A stretch of 64,000 nucleotides of DNA, from the NCBI GenBank assembly GCA_028875335.1, contig JAPPEF010000327.1:23026-87025 (forward strand), read 5' to 3'. Both the position numbers and the translations under genes were made by a program. The notes under the pieces were generated by a model. That model ran no database searches and was not told the origin of the DNA. It worked only from the letters and a program-made list of their open reading frames with translations. Positions 32,483-42,121 of the stretch are shown here, one piece after another (the stretch's first letter is position 1; each line of letters begins with the position of its first letter). This DNA is from Gemmatimonadota bacterium. GTDB lineage: Bacteria; Latescibacterota; UBA2968; UBA8231.

Positions 32483-34426
32483 ATGCCCGGTAATTTCACG
32501 TATCGCTCGTTCGCTTTTGGGGCCTTGCTGTCCCTGGCGATCAACATGTTTTTCGCCTATGCCCGGCTGGCGATGGCCACCGCGGGCATGTCCTCCGATT
32601 ACATCACCGCCGGAGCGGTATTCCTGTTTTTTCTGGTGGTGGCTTTTATCAATCCTGCGCTCAAGCTGATGCGCCGTGCTTGGGGCTTTAACCGATCCGA
32701 GCTGATCGTCATCTACGCGATGATGATTATCGGTTCGGCCATTCCCACATGGGGTTTTACGGGCAACTTGATCGCCATGTTGCCCAATATCTATTACTAT
32801 GCCACGCCCGAGAATAACTGGTCGGAACTGTTGCATCCCTACGTCCGCGAGTGGATGGTGCCGCAGGATCCAGACGCGATCAAGTATTTCTTCGAGGGCT
32901 TGCCCAAGGGGCAACCCATCCCCTGGGAACACTGGATGGTGCCGCTTGCGGCCTGGGTGTCGTTTATTCTGGCGATCTACCTGATGATGATCGCCATCGC
33001 GTCGATCGTCCGCCGCCAATGGGTTGACTACGACCGCTTGACCTTTCCACTGTTGCAGCTACCCATCGACCTGACGGAAGAAGGCAAGAGCGGGTCCATC
33101 ATCGGGCCGTTGTTCAAAAGGCCGCTTTTGTGGATCGGGTTCGCGCTGCCCGTTGTGCTGCACAGCACCAATGCTCTAAATCACTATTTCCCCTTTATCC
33201 CGGCGATACAGTTGCGCCACCACATCTCGCTGTTTAACCACGCACTGAACCTGGCGACCAACGTGAACTTTGTGGCGATAGGGTTGGCGTACTTTTTGAG
33301 CTTAGACGTGGGGTTGAGCATCTGGCTCTTCCACTTGTTGACCAAAGTGCAAATTACCACCGAAAACGTCCTCGGCTATTCACTGCCGGGCCGCACCGAT
33401 CTATTTATGGAAGGCTCGATGTCGGTGTCCTACGAGGGGATGGGAGCCATGCTGGTGCTGGTGCTCTACGGGCTGTGGAACAGCCGCGGCTATCTGCGGC
33501 GGGTCTGGCGCAAGGCCCTGTATAACGAGGAGGGCTTGGACGATTCGCAGGAGATTCTCTCGTATCGGGCGGCGCTGATCGTCTTGGTTCTGGCCAGCGC
33601 GTACGCCACCGTCTGGCTGACCTTATCGGGCGTGCCGTGGTGGGTCTCGTTATTCTTTCTCTTTGTCGCCTTCTGCATTTTTTACGGGCTGACGCGGATT
33701 GTCGCCGAGGGCGGGTTGGGTTTTGCGCGGGCGCAGATGACGGCGCAGCCGTTTGTGATTGACGCGGTGGGCACGGAGGCGATAGGTCCGTCGGGGTTGG
33801 TGAGCTTGGGGATGACCTTTAGCTGGGCGGGCGATTTGCGCACTATGGTGATGGCCTCGGCGATCAATGGGCTCAAGCTAGCTGATATTGGCCGAGTGCG
33901 GGGACGGCCGCTGTTTTGGGCGCTGATGCTCTCGATTGTGGTCGGTTTGGCTGGGTCCGTATGGATGGTGGTGTGGATGGGGTACCAGTACGGGGGCATC
34001 AATTTGGACTGGTGGTTCTACAACCGCTTTGGCGAGATCGTCCACGGCGACTCGGCCTACAAGATCGCCAACCCGAGGCATCCCTTGGACGACTTCGGCG
34101 AGATCGGGCCGCGCTTTCTGTTCGCGGGGATCGGCGCGGCGATCATGGGATTGTTGATGTACGCCCGGCACCACTTCCTCTGGTGGCCGGTGCACTACCT
34201 CGGCTTCCCCATCGGCGCGACTCTGACGATCATCTGGACGTGGTTCAGCATTTTCATCGGCTGGGTCTTGAAGGCGCTGGTGCTCAAATACGGGGGCGTG
34301 ACGCTCTATAGACAACTACGGCCGCTGTTTTTGGGGTTGATTTTGGGGCACATTTTTGTGTCTGGGTTTTGGGTGTTCTTCGACTATATCACCGGGGAGA
34401 CCGGCAATCGGATTCCGATTTACTAA
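32483..34426 (+). CDS. DUF6785/DUF6784 family membrane protein (OPT-like)
   Basis: A 647-residue polytopic protein with about 14 hydrophobic segments. Family marks are YYATPENNWSELLHPYVREW, the FARAQ-like GLGFARAQMTAQPF, GLVSLGMTFSWAGDLRTMVM and, near the end, LGFPIGATLTIIWTWFSIFI followed by the K-Y-GG motif. These proteins resemble oligopeptide transporters and occur next to sugar-degradation and sulfatase genes in this kind of organism; transport activity is inferred. A second protein of the same family and exactly the same length is at 44028-45971. It starts a run with an aldo/keto reductase and a GH116 enzyme. Confidence 0.82.
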   Translation: MPGNFTYRSFAFGALLSLAINMFFAYARLAMATAGMSSDYITAGAVFLFFLVVAFINPALKLMRRAWGFNRSELIVIYAMMIIGSAIPTWGFTGNLIAMLPNIYYYATPENNWSELLHPYVREWMVPQDPDAIKYFFEGLPKGQPIPWEHWMVPLAAWVSFILAIYLMMIAIASIVRRQWVDYDRLTFPLLQLPIDLTEEGKSGSIIGPLFKRPLLWIGFALPVVLHSTNALNHYFPFIPAIQLRHHISLFNHALNLATNVNFVAIGLAYFLSLDVGLSIWLFHLLTKVQITTENVLGYSLPGRTDLFMEGSMSVSYEGMGAMLVLVLYGLWNSRGYLRRVWRKALYNEEGLDDSQEILSYRAALIVLVLASAYATVWLTLSGVPWWVSLFFLFVAFCIFYGLTRIVAEGGLGFARAQMTAQPFVIDAVGTEAIGPSGLVSLGMTFSWAGDLRTMVMASAINGLKLADIGRVRGRPLFWALMLSIVVGLAGSVWMVVWMGYQYGGINLDWWFYNRFGEIVHGDSAYKIANPRHPLDDFGEIGPRFLFAGIGAAIMGLLMYARHHFLWWPVHYLGFPIGATLTIIWTWFSIFIGWVLKALVLKYGGVTLYRQLRPLFLGLILGHIFVSGFWVFFDYITGETGNRIPIY

Positions 34427-34437
34427 GGGAGGCAACA

Positions 34438-35466
34438 ATGCGAGCAGGAGATAGAGAAAAAGTTGGGCCGCACGGCTTGGAGGTGACGCGATTGGGGATG
34501 GGCGGCACGACCTTTGGCAATATGTACTCGGTGCTAAGCGAGCAGGAGGGGCTGGACGTGCTAGACGCGGCCTTTGCGGCTGGGGTGCGTTACTTTGACA
34601 CTGCGCCGCTGTACGGCTACGGCTTGAGCGAGACGCGCTTGGGGCCGGGGCTGGCGCGCTACAACCGCGATGAGATCGTCCTTTCTTCCAAGGTGGGCTA
34701 TACGCTGGTGGAGCGAAAGCCCGGCGACGACTACGTCGATCTGTTCGTCGATGCGCCCGAGATGACCAGTTATTTCGATTTCTCGCGCGACGCGGTGCTG
34801 CGCTCGATTGAAGGGAGTTTGGAGCGGCTCAAAATGGATCGCCTCGATCTGGTGCTGATCCACGACCCGGACGAGGGGAAGAGCATTGAGCCGGATTGGA
34901 CGCCGGGCGAGCGGGGGTACTTCGATCAAGTGATGGCCGAGACCTATCCTGTGCTCGACGAACTGCGCCAGCAAAAGGTGATCAAGGCGCTTGGCTTGGG
35001 TATGAACCAGTGGCAGATGTTGGCTGACTTCGCCCGCGCTGGGGACTTCGACGCCTTTTTGCTGGCTGGCCGCTATACGCTGCTGGAGCAGGAATCGCTG
35101 CGCGAGTTGTTGCCGCTGTGCTCGGAGAAGGGGGTGCGGATCGTCATTGGCGGGCCGTACAATTCGGGGATTTTGGCTACCGGAGCGGTTGAGGATGCGT
35201 ATTACAACTACGCGCCCGCAGCGGAAGATGTGCTGGAGAAAGTGCGTCGCATTGAGGCGGTCTGCGCGCGGCACGAGGTGCCCTTGTCGGCCGCATCGCT
35301 GCAATTTCCCTTTGGGCATCCGGCGGTGGCGACCGTCATTCCCGGAGCGCGGACGGTCGCGGAAGTTGCCGCCAATGTGGCTTGCCTAGAACGCTCGATT
35401 CCCGCCGACTATTGGGCCGAGCTTAAACAGGAGGGACTGATCGACGCGGAGGCTCCGACGCCTTAG
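34438..35466 (+). CDS. Aldo/keto reductase, D-threo-aldose 1-dehydrogenase-like
   Basis: The ATG at 34438, 11 nt after the membrane-protein stop and behind GGGAGG, gives a 342-residue AKR. Catalytic residues are in YFDTAPLYGYGLSETRLG (Asp, Tyr), LSSKVGYTLV (Lys) and LVLIHDPD (His). The GYGLSE motif and overall length match the L-fucose dehydrogenase/D-threo-aldose 1-dehydrogenase group, which oxidises aldoses to lactones. Its place between a permease-like protein and a GH116 glycosidase fits sugar catabolism. Confidence 0.85.
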   Translation: MRAGDREKVGPHGLEVTRLGMGGTTFGNMYSVLSEQEGLDVLDAAFAAGVRYFDTAPLYGYGLSETRLGPGLARYNRDEIVLSSKVGYTLVERKPGDDYVDLFVDAPEMTSYFDFSRDAVLRSIEGSLERLKMDRLDLVLIHDPDEGKSIEPDWTPGERGYFDQVMAETYPVLDELRQQKVIKALGLGMNQWQMLADFARAGDFDAFLLAGRYTLLEQESLRELLPLCSEKGVRIVIGGPYNSGILATGAVEDAYYNYAPAAEDVLEKVRRIEAVCARHEVPLSAASLQFPFGHPAVATVIPGARTVAEVAANVACLERSIPADYWAELKQEGLIDAEAPTP

Positions 35467-35518
35467 ATCCGCAGATGGGCACAGAATAGTAGAAACTTCA
35501 CACCGAGGAGTAACCACA

Positions 35519-38002
35519 ATGTCCAATTGGCCGATACTCAAGCACTACGACCGGGATCATCTCACCAGCATTGCCATGCCCATTGGCGGCATTGGCACGG
35601 GCACAGTTTCACTCGGCGGACGCGGAGATTTGCGCGACTGGGAACTGATGAACCGCCCGGCCAAGGGATTTGTCCCAAGGGGCGATGGGGGCCGAGGAAA
35701 CGAGCCGTTCTTTGCTTTGTACGCCAAACCTGCTGGCGGCCCAGCCGTCACCCGTGCGCTCGAAGGGCCGGTGGATGTATCCGAATACCAAGGTGCGAGC
35801 GGCAGTGTGGCGGTCAATCACGGCTTGCCGCGCTTTGCACAATGTACGTTTGCCGCGGCCTATCCACTTGCACAGGTCCAGTTGTCCGATCCACAAGTTC
35901 CGGTCGCGGTTTGTCTTGAAGCGTTTAACCCGTTTATTCCCGCCAATGCCGATGACAGCGGCATCCCCATCGCGGTGCTGCGCTATACGCTGACCAATCG
36001 GACCAACAAGCGCGTCGCGGCCTCAGTGTGCGGCTCGCTGCCCAATTTCATTGGCAACGATGGCGTGGAAGAGTTGGCTCAGGCCAATCGCAATCGCTTT
36101 CGCAAGGCAAGGCACTGTCAGGGCATTTTCATGGACAGCAAGGGGGTTGATCCCGCCGCCATGAGTTATGGCACCATGGCCCTGACCACCACGGCCAAAA
36201 CGGGCATTACCTATCGCACGGCGTGGAAAAAAGCCGGGTGGGGCACGTCGCTGCTCGACTTTTGGGATGACTTTGCCGCCGATGGCCGAGTGGAAAAGCG
36301 CCCCAGCGAAGGGGTTGACATGCCGAGTGCGTCGCTCGTGGTGCGCACCAACATTCCGCCCAAGGCACACAAGACCATCACCTTCTTGCTGACGTGGCAT
36401 TTTCCCAATCGGCACACGTGGTCGCCGGGCGACGATCCCTACCTTGGCAACTACTATGCGACGCACTATGGCGATGCGTGGGATGTGGCTGGCAAAACCG
36501 CGCCGAAGCTCAAAAAGCTCGAACAACAGACCGTGCGCTTTGTCTCAGCCTTCGCGGCAAGCGATTTGCCCGAGGTCGTCAAGGAAGCCGCTCTTTTCAA
36601 TCTCAGCACCCTGCGGACGCAAACGTGCTTCCGCACTCCTGATGGACGTTTATTTGGCTGGGAGGGATACAACGATCACAGCGGCTGCTGCATGGGCTCC
36701 TGTACGCATGTGTGGAATTACGAACAAAGTACGGCGTTCCTCTTTGGCGATCTGGCCCGCACGATGCGCGACACCGAATTCAATCACGCCACCGACGACC
36801 AAGGCATGATGAACTTTCGCGTCCATCTCCCCCTCAGTCGCGCCCGTGAATTTGGCAAGGCCGCGGCCGACGGTCAGATGGGCTGTATTATGAAAGCCTA
36901 TCGCGACTGGCAGCTTTGCGGCGACGATGCCTTCCTACAATCGATTTGGCCAAAGGTCAAAAAGGCCCTTGAATTTTGCTGGATTGAAGGGGGGTGGGAC
37001 GGCGATGGCGACGGCGTCATGGAAGGCTGTCAGCACAATACCATGGACGTCGAATACTACGGCCCTAATCCACAAATGGGGATCTGGTATCTGGGTGCTC
37101 TGCGCGCCGGCGAGGAAATGGCAATCCATCTGGGCGAATCCGACTTTGCTCAAACCTGTCGTCGGCTCTACGAGAGTGGCCGCGCTTACATCGACGAGCA
37201 ATTGTTCAATGGCGAATACTACGAGCATCGCATTGAGCCACCCAAAAAAGTAGCCGCATCGCTGCGGCTGGGTATGGGCGCGGCGGAATTCTCCGATCCA
37301 GATTACCAACTCGGCCGCGGTTGTCTGGTAGATCAGCTCGTTGGCCAGTTTTTTGCCCACGTCTGCGGTTTGGGCTATCTGACCAAACGCGCCCATGTGC
37401 GCCAAACCCTCAGGAGCATCCGCAAGTACAACCACCGCAAGGGGCTGACTGATCACTTCAACTGCATGCGATCGTATGCCTTGGGCGATGAATCGGCCTT
37501 GCTCATGGCGAGCTATCCCCGCGAGCGGCCCGATAATCCATTTCCCTATTTCACGGAAGTGATGACCGGGTTTGAATACACCGCGGCCATTGGCATGCTC
37601 TACGAGGGGCAGCTCAAAAACGGTCTGCAAACCATGCGCGACATTCGCAATCGCTACGATGGGGCGAAACGCAGTCCCTTTGACGAAGCCGAATGCGGCC
37701 ATCACTACGCCCGGGCCATGGTGGCTTGGGCCGGGGTGCTGGCGCTGACGGGATTTAATTATTCGGGGGTTACAAAGTCCATCGCCTTTGCCGCAGAGCC
37801 CGGGACCTTTTTCTGGTCAAATGGCGCTGCTTGGGGCACGGTGCGCATTGCTCAACGCCCGTCGGGCTATCGCATTGTCTTGGATGTTTTGTATGGGCAG
37901 ATCAAGATCAAGCACTTCAGGCTGACCGGCGTGGGCGAGCACACCTTTGATCGGGAGCTCGTGCTGCGCGAGAATAGCCAACGGACCTTTGTCGTGGGCT
38001 AA
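35519..38002 (+). CDS. GH116 family glycoside hydrolase (beta-glucosidase/GBA2-like)
   Basis: An 827-residue protein. The N-terminal beta-domain (MPIGGIGTGTVSLGGRGDLR, then WELMNRPAKG) and the C-terminal alpha/alpha-barrel (VWNYEQSTAFLFGDLARTMR and MEGCQHNTMDVEYYGPN at 501-517) match GH116. Segments MTGFEYTAAIGMLYEG and FDEAECGHHYARAM are family signatures. The Glu at 502 is a candidate nucleophile; exact catalytic residues need an alignment. No signal peptide, so it is probably cytoplasmic and acts on imported glucosides or xylosides. AGGAG ribosome-binding sequence; 52 nt after the aldo/keto reductase. Confidence 0.85.
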   Translation: MSNWPILKHYDRDHLTSIAMPIGGIGTGTVSLGGRGDLRDWELMNRPAKGFVPRGDGGRGNEPFFALYAKPAGGPAVTRALEGPVDVSEYQGASGSVAVNHGLPRFAQCTFAAAYPLAQVQLSDPQVPVAVCLEAFNPFIPANADDSGIPIAVLRYTLTNRTNKRVAASVCGSLPNFIGNDGVEELAQANRNRFRKARHCQGIFMDSKGVDPAAMSYGTMALTTTAKTGITYRTAWKKAGWGTSLLDFWDDFAADGRVEKRPSEGVDMPSASLVVRTNIPPKAHKTITFLLTWHFPNRHTWSPGDDPYLGNYYATHYGDAWDVAGKTAPKLKKLEQQTVRFVSAFAASDLPEVVKEAALFNLSTLRTQTCFRTPDGRLFGWEGYNDHSGCCMGSCTHVWNYEQSTAFLFGDLARTMRDTEFNHATDDQGMMNFRVHLPLSRAREFGKAAADGQMGCIMKAYRDWQLCGDDAFLQSIWPKVKKALEFCWIEGGWDGDGDGVMEGCQHNTMDVEYYGPNPQMGIWYLGALRAGEEMAIHLGESDFAQTCRRLYESGRAYIDEQLFNGEYYEHRIEPPKKVAASLRLGMGAAEFSDPDYQLGRGCLVDQLVGQFFAHVCGLGYLTKRAHVRQTLRSIRKYNHRKGLTDHFNCMRSYALGDESALLMASYPRERPDNPFPYFTEVMTGFEYTAAIGMLYEGQLKNGLQTMRDIRNRYDGAKRSPFDEAECGHHYARAMVAWAGVLALTGFNYSGVTKSIAFAAEPGTFFWSNGAAWGTVRIAQRPSGYRIVLDVLYGQIKIKHFRLTGVGEHTFDRELVLRENSQRTFVVG

Positions 38003-38013
38003 GTACACGACAG

Positions 38014-38120
38014 TAGAAGTGGTATGAGATGCTTCGCTTCGCTCAGCATGACAAGTACTGGTGTGCTGTTTCCAGCGTCATGCTGAGCGAAGCGAAGCGG
38101 AGTCGAAGCATCTTATCCTA
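38014..38120. repeat. MITE/REP-like palindromic element, copy 2
   Basis: 107 nt beginning TAGAAGTGGTATGAGATGC and ending GCATCTTATCCTA, with arms around CTCAGCATGAC and GTCATGCTGAGC. It is in the opposite orientation to copy 3 (55989-56096), and similarity includes the outermost TAGAAGTGGTATGAGATGC. Falls in the gap between the GH116 and epimerase genes. Confidence 0.88.
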
Positions 38121-38143
38121 CGATGTCTAAAGGAGCATAAAAC

Positions 38144-38911
38144 ATGACGCGCTATACCCGCATTGGCCTGACTGGGGCCAACGGCACCATCGGCCGCGTG
38201 CTGCTGGCCGGCTTGGGAGCCGAATACGAATTCAAGGCGTTCACGCGCCGCCCGGTCGATTTTCCCGCCACTATCGTCAATTTCGACCGCGCCGCAGAGG
38301 TCGAAGGGGCCTTTGAGGGCTTGGAGGCCGTAATTCACCTAGCGGCCGATCCCAGCCCAAGTGCCTCTTGGGAGAGCGTGCGGGATCACAACCTTGAAGG
38401 CATGTACCAGGTGTTGGAAGAGTGCCGCCGATCCGGGGTCAGACGATTGGTCTTTGCCTCGACCAATCACACCCAGCACGGCAATACTATTTTGACCACT
38501 CCTGAGACCTTGGATCCGTCTAAGCGCATCCGCATGCGTTTGGACGAGCCGCCTAATCCCGACTCCATGTACGCGGTCTCCAAGCTCTTTGGCGAAAATA
38601 TGGGCAAGCTGTACAGTCAGCGTTACGGCCTCGAATTCGTCGGTCTGCGCATCGGCTGGATCATTGCTGAGGATGATCCGACCACCATGCGCGGCACTTC
38701 TGCCGAGGACTATATGCGGGCCATGTTCCTCAGCCACCGAGACTGCATTGAAGCTCATCGCCGTGCCTTGGAAGTTGACACCCAGTACTTGCTGGCCTAT
38801 GTGGTCAGCGGCAATGGACGGCGCGTCTTTGATCTGGAGGCTACCGAGAGGGGCCTGGGTTATGTGCCGCAAGACGACGCTGAGGATTACTTTCGCCGCG
38901 TGGAGGGTTAG
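38144..38911 (+). CDS. NAD-dependent epimerase/dehydratase, uronate dehydrogenase-like
   Basis: A 255-residue extended-SDR protein. Rossmann motif TGANGTIGRVLL, AVIHLAADPSPSA, catalytic YAVSK, and GLRIGW. The short length and the TGANGTIGR...ASTNH pattern are close to bacterial uronate dehydrogenase, which oxidises glucuronate or galacturonate to aldaric acid lactones. In context it would extend the sugar-catabolic cluster. AAGGAG ribosome-binding sequence. Confidence 0.85.
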   Translation: MTRYTRIGLTGANGTIGRVLLAGLGAEYEFKAFTRRPVDFPATIVNFDRAAEVEGAFEGLEAVIHLAADPSPSASWESVRDHNLEGMYQVLEECRRSGVRRLVFASTNHTQHGNTILTTPETLDPSKRIRMRLDEPPNPDSMYAVSKLFGENMGKLYSQRYGLEFVGLRIGWIIAEDDPTTMRGTSAEDYMRAMFLSHRDCIEAHRRALEVDTQYLLAYVVSGNGRRVFDLEATERGLGYVPQDDAEDYFRRVEG

Positions 38912-38992
38912 GACTAGGCAAGTGCACAATGCGACGTTGGCCTCGGGCCGCGCCATCCCGAATGGTTTAACATGGTCTAATGAGTTGATCTT

Positions 38993-41900
38993 ATGAAGGC
39001 CATAGTTGGGGGGCTTATTGGGCTAATTTTAGAAGGTGGTGCCGGCGCGGAGCCGCCCGTAGAGGCACTGAGGGGAAGCGTCCTTCCGCAAGGCTTTAGC
39101 TTGGGCCAGAATTATCCCAATCCTTTCAACCCCTCCACGATTATTCCCTACCAACTGTCAGTTTCTGCCCACGTTCGGTTAGAGGTGTTCAACCTACTAG
39201 GACAGCGCATTGCGACGTTGGTCGATGGGCAACGGCCGGCTGGCACTCATACCGCGATGTGGAATGCCACAGGTGCGGCGGGAGTCTATATCTATCGGCT
39301 GACGATGGGTGGGGCGAGTTTGGCTCGCCGAATGGTGCTAGTTGATGGGCTAGCTGGAATTCCGATCGGCAAGGCGGTAGCCCCGCTCACTGCATCCCAG
39401 TCGCCGCCGGCTCCAGACTTGGTGGTTCAACTGCCTTGGGTAAACCACAGCATCCAGAAAACGGGTCAACCCTTTAGGATAAAAGTCATAGTGCACAACC
39501 AAGGAAACGGAGAGGCAGCTTCGACGACCTTGCGCTACTATCGATCGACGGACGCGACGATATCTGTAAAAGATAGTCTAGTAGGCACGGATTCCGTGGG
39601 CCGCCTAAATGCTTTGAGCAACAGTCCAGAGTCGATTGCCCTAAAGGCCTCGTGGAGGGTAGGAACTTATTACTACGGGGCGTGTGTAGATGCGGTGAGC
39701 GGAGAGAGCGATACCAACAACAATTGTTCGGATGCCGTGCGTACTGAGGTGATTCCGATAGGAACCGGTGGTAGATCCGCCTTGGTGGCCCTGTACGACG
39801 CGACCGATGGACCCAACTGGAAGAACAACACCAACTGGCTGAGCAACAAACCCCTTGCGGATTGGTATGGCGTCACGATTTCCAACTGGGAAGTGAGGGA
39901 ACTGGACCTTTCCAACAATAAGTTGAGTGGGACAATCCCATCCGAGTTGGGCGATTTGTCCTACCTGACGACGCTGTCCCTTCACACCAATGCGCTCACT
40001 GGTCCCGTGCCGTCGGCGTTGGGCAATCTGTCTAACCTGACGACACTATCTCTTTACACCAATGGTCTGACGGGTGCGCTGCCGTCGGCGTTGGGCGATT
40101 TGTCCAACCTCCGCTATTTGTCCCTTCACACCAATGCGCTCACTGGTCCCGTGCCACCGGCGTTGGGCAATCTGTCCAACTTGATGACGCTGTCTCTTCA
40201 CACCAATGGTCTGACGGGTGTGCTGCCGTCGGCGTTGGGCGACTTATCCAGCTTGCGCTCTCTGTTTCTCGATACCAATGCGCTCACTGGTCCCGTGCCA
40301 CCGGCGTTGGGCAATCTGTCCAATCTTGAGAAGCTATATCTCAACCAAAACGCGGGTCTAGCGGGAGTATTACCCCATGCCCTTATCCGCCTCAGCCTCA
40401 CGGATCTAATACTAAGTGGAACGCAGTTGTGCATGCCGCCGGACGACGAATTCCAGATGTGGCTACAGGGAATTCGGAATAGGCGCGTTCCCATCTGCAT
40501 CCGCAGCGACGAGCCGCAGGTGTACCTGACGCAGGCGACGCAATCGCTGGCGCATCCCGTACCCTTAGTGGCCGGAAAGCCAGCTCTCTTGCGAGTGTTC
40601 GTCACGGCGCGTCAGGCCCTTGATGTCGGCATACCTCCGGTGCGTGCGACCTTCTATCGCAATGGCATTTGGGTGCATACCGCGGATATTCCAAATCGGC
40701 AAGGGGAGATCCCTAGGGCCGTTGACGAAGGCGTGCTCTCGGCGTCGGCCAATGCGGAGATTCCTAGTTCGGTTGTGAGTCCAGGGTTGGAGATGGTGGT
40801 CGAAATCGATCCCGGTGGTACGTTGGACCCCGCCTTGGGCCTTGGTGGTCGCATACCCGAGACGGGTCGGATAGCTTTAGACGTGAGGGAAGTGCCACCG
40901 CTCGACCTGACGCTGGTTCCCTTGCTCTGGGAGGAAGCCCCAGACCGTTCTATACTGGACGAAACCGAGGGCTTGTCGGCCGACGACGACCTGTTCTGGC
41001 CGATGCGCGATCTCTTGCCCGTGCGCGACTTTAGCCTGAAGGTGCGCAGACCCGTATGGACCTCGATGGATCCTGTAGTTGCCAACAGCGATGAACTGCT
41101 CGCTGAGATCGCGGCGATTCAGGTCTTGGATGGAGGACGCGGACACTACATGGGTGTCCTACGGCGCGGTGGTGGTAAAGCCCTGATCCCTGGAACTGCG
41201 AGCGTATCGGTTCTCGACGGAATAACTATGGCGCACGAACTTGGACACAATATGACGCTCAAGCATTCCCCGTGTGGCAATGTGGATGCTGCCGACCTCC
41301 GTTATCCCTATAGAGACGGAACCATCGGCGCGTGGGGGTACAATTTCCGCACTCGGACCTTAGTACATCCCAACACTCCGGACTTGATGAGCTACTGCGG
41401 GCCCCGTTGGATCAGCGACTACAACTTTAGCAAGGCACTCGAATACCGCCGCAGTAGGGAGCACAGCGCAGCGGCCAAGCCGCCTGCCCCGACGACGACA
41501 ATGTTGCTATGGGGAAGAGTGAAGGCGAGCGGCGAACCCGTCCTCGAGCCAGCGTTTGTGGTCAACACCCCGCCGGTGCTGCCGCAGACGAGCGGGCCGT
41601 ACCGGCTCACTGGTGAAAATGCCGACGGCAGCGAATTATTCGCTTTTAGCTTCGATATGGCCGCGAGCGCCGATGGAGACGGAGGCGCTGCCTTTGCGTT
41701 TGCCCTCCCAGTACAGCCGGAGTGGGCCGATGAGTTGGAGCGCATCACGCTTTCTGGTCCCAAAGGGGTGGTGACGATGGATGGCGATGGACCTCGGCCT
41801 GTCGCCATCTTGCAGGATCCCTCCACTGGACAAGTGCAAGGTATCTTGCGAGACTGGCCAGAATCGGGGCCGGTTTTACGGACTGCGCGGGAGGCGTTAT

Positions 41901-41995
41901 CGGAATCGGGCCTCTTCACCATCAGTCGCGGCGTACCCGATTCAGCCTCGTGGAGCCTCCTCTCGCCGCCGAGATTCCGACGCCTTGAGCAGTAG
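38993..41995 (+). CDS. 1000-residue surface protein: sorting-type domain, CARDB, LRRs, metzincin-like protease
   Basis: Domains in order: short signal-like N-terminus (to about 20); a YPNPFNPST domain (about 32-120: LGQNYPNPFNPST, VRLEVFNLLGQRIATLVDG, AGVYIYRLTMGG) of the kind usually found at the C-terminus of secreted proteins as a sorting tag; a CARDB-type Ig domain (about 138-255); a leucine-rich region (about 263-465, WLSNKPLADWYGV then 24-residue LRRs); a linker; a metzincin zinc site HELGHNMTLKH (748-758) with a Met-turn-like LMSYCGP; and a C-terminal beta-region. This is a likely extracellular protease with an LRR recognition part. No clear ribosome-binding site was seen at the ATG. 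The domain order is unusual. Confidence 0.85.
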   Translation: MKAIVGGLIGLILEGGAGAEPPVEALRGSVLPQGFSLGQNYPNPFNPSTIIPYQLSVSAHVRLEVFNLLGQRIATLVDGQRPAGTHTAMWNATGAAGVYIYRLTMGGASLARRMVLVDGLAGIPIGKAVAPLTASQSPPAPDLVVQLPWVNHSIQKTGQPFRIKVIVHNQGNGEAASTTLRYYRSTDATISVKDSLVGTDSVGRLNALSNSPESIALKASWRVGTYYYGACVDAVSGESDTNNNCSDAVRTEVIPIGTGGRSALVALYDATDGPNWKNNTNWLSNKPLADWYGVTISNWEVRELDLSNNKLSGTIPSELGDLSYLTTLSLHTNALTGPVPSALGNLSNLTTLSLYTNGLTGALPSALGDLSNLRYLSLHTNALTGPVPPALGNLSNLMTLSLHTNGLTGVLPSALGDLSSLRSLFLDTNALTGPVPPALGNLSNLEKLYLNQNAGLAGVLPHALIRLSLTDLILSGTQLCMPPDDEFQMWLQGIRNRRVPICIRSDEPQVYLTQATQSLAHPVPLVAGKPALLRVFVTARQALDVGIPPVRATFYRNGIWVHTADIPNRQGEIPRAVDEGVLSASANAEIPSSVVSPGLEMVVEIDPGGTLDPALGLGGRIPETGRIALDVREVPPLDLTLVPLLWEEAPDRSILDETEGLSADDDLFWPMRDLLPVRDFSLKVRRPVWTSMDPVVANSDELLAEIAAIQVLDGGRGHYMGVLRRGGGKALIPGTASVSVLDGITMAHELGHNMTLKHSPCGNVDAADLRYPYRDGTIGAWGYNFRTRTLVHPNTPDLMSYCGPRWISDYNFSKALEYRRSREHSAAAKPPAPTTTMLLWGRVKASGEPVLEPAFVVNTPPVLPQTSGPYRLTGENADGSELFAFSFDMAASADGDGGAAFAFALPVQPEWADELERITLSGPKGVVTMDGDGPRPVAILQDPSTGQVQGILRDWPESGPVLRTAREALSESGLFTISRGVPDSASWSLLSPPRFRRLEQ
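39944..40303 (+). repeat. Five tandem 72-nt LRR-coding units with a 144-nt higher-order period
   Basis: Units start at 39944, 40016, 40088, 40160 and 40232, with a sixth partial one at 40304. Each encodes a 24-residue LRR. Odd units read TNALTGPVPxALG and even units TNGLTGxLPSALG, so the repeats alternate and resemble copies of a two-unit block. Confidence 0.88.
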
Positions 41996-42121
41996 ATTGA
42001 TTGGACGTATTTTTAAGCCGCTTACCAGCTCCTTGAGCCTGGGGAAGCAACTCATCTCATCCTCTAAGTTTGCTGGATAACCTTCTAGTCAAACTTGAGG
42101 ATTTAATTAGAAAGGAGAGGC

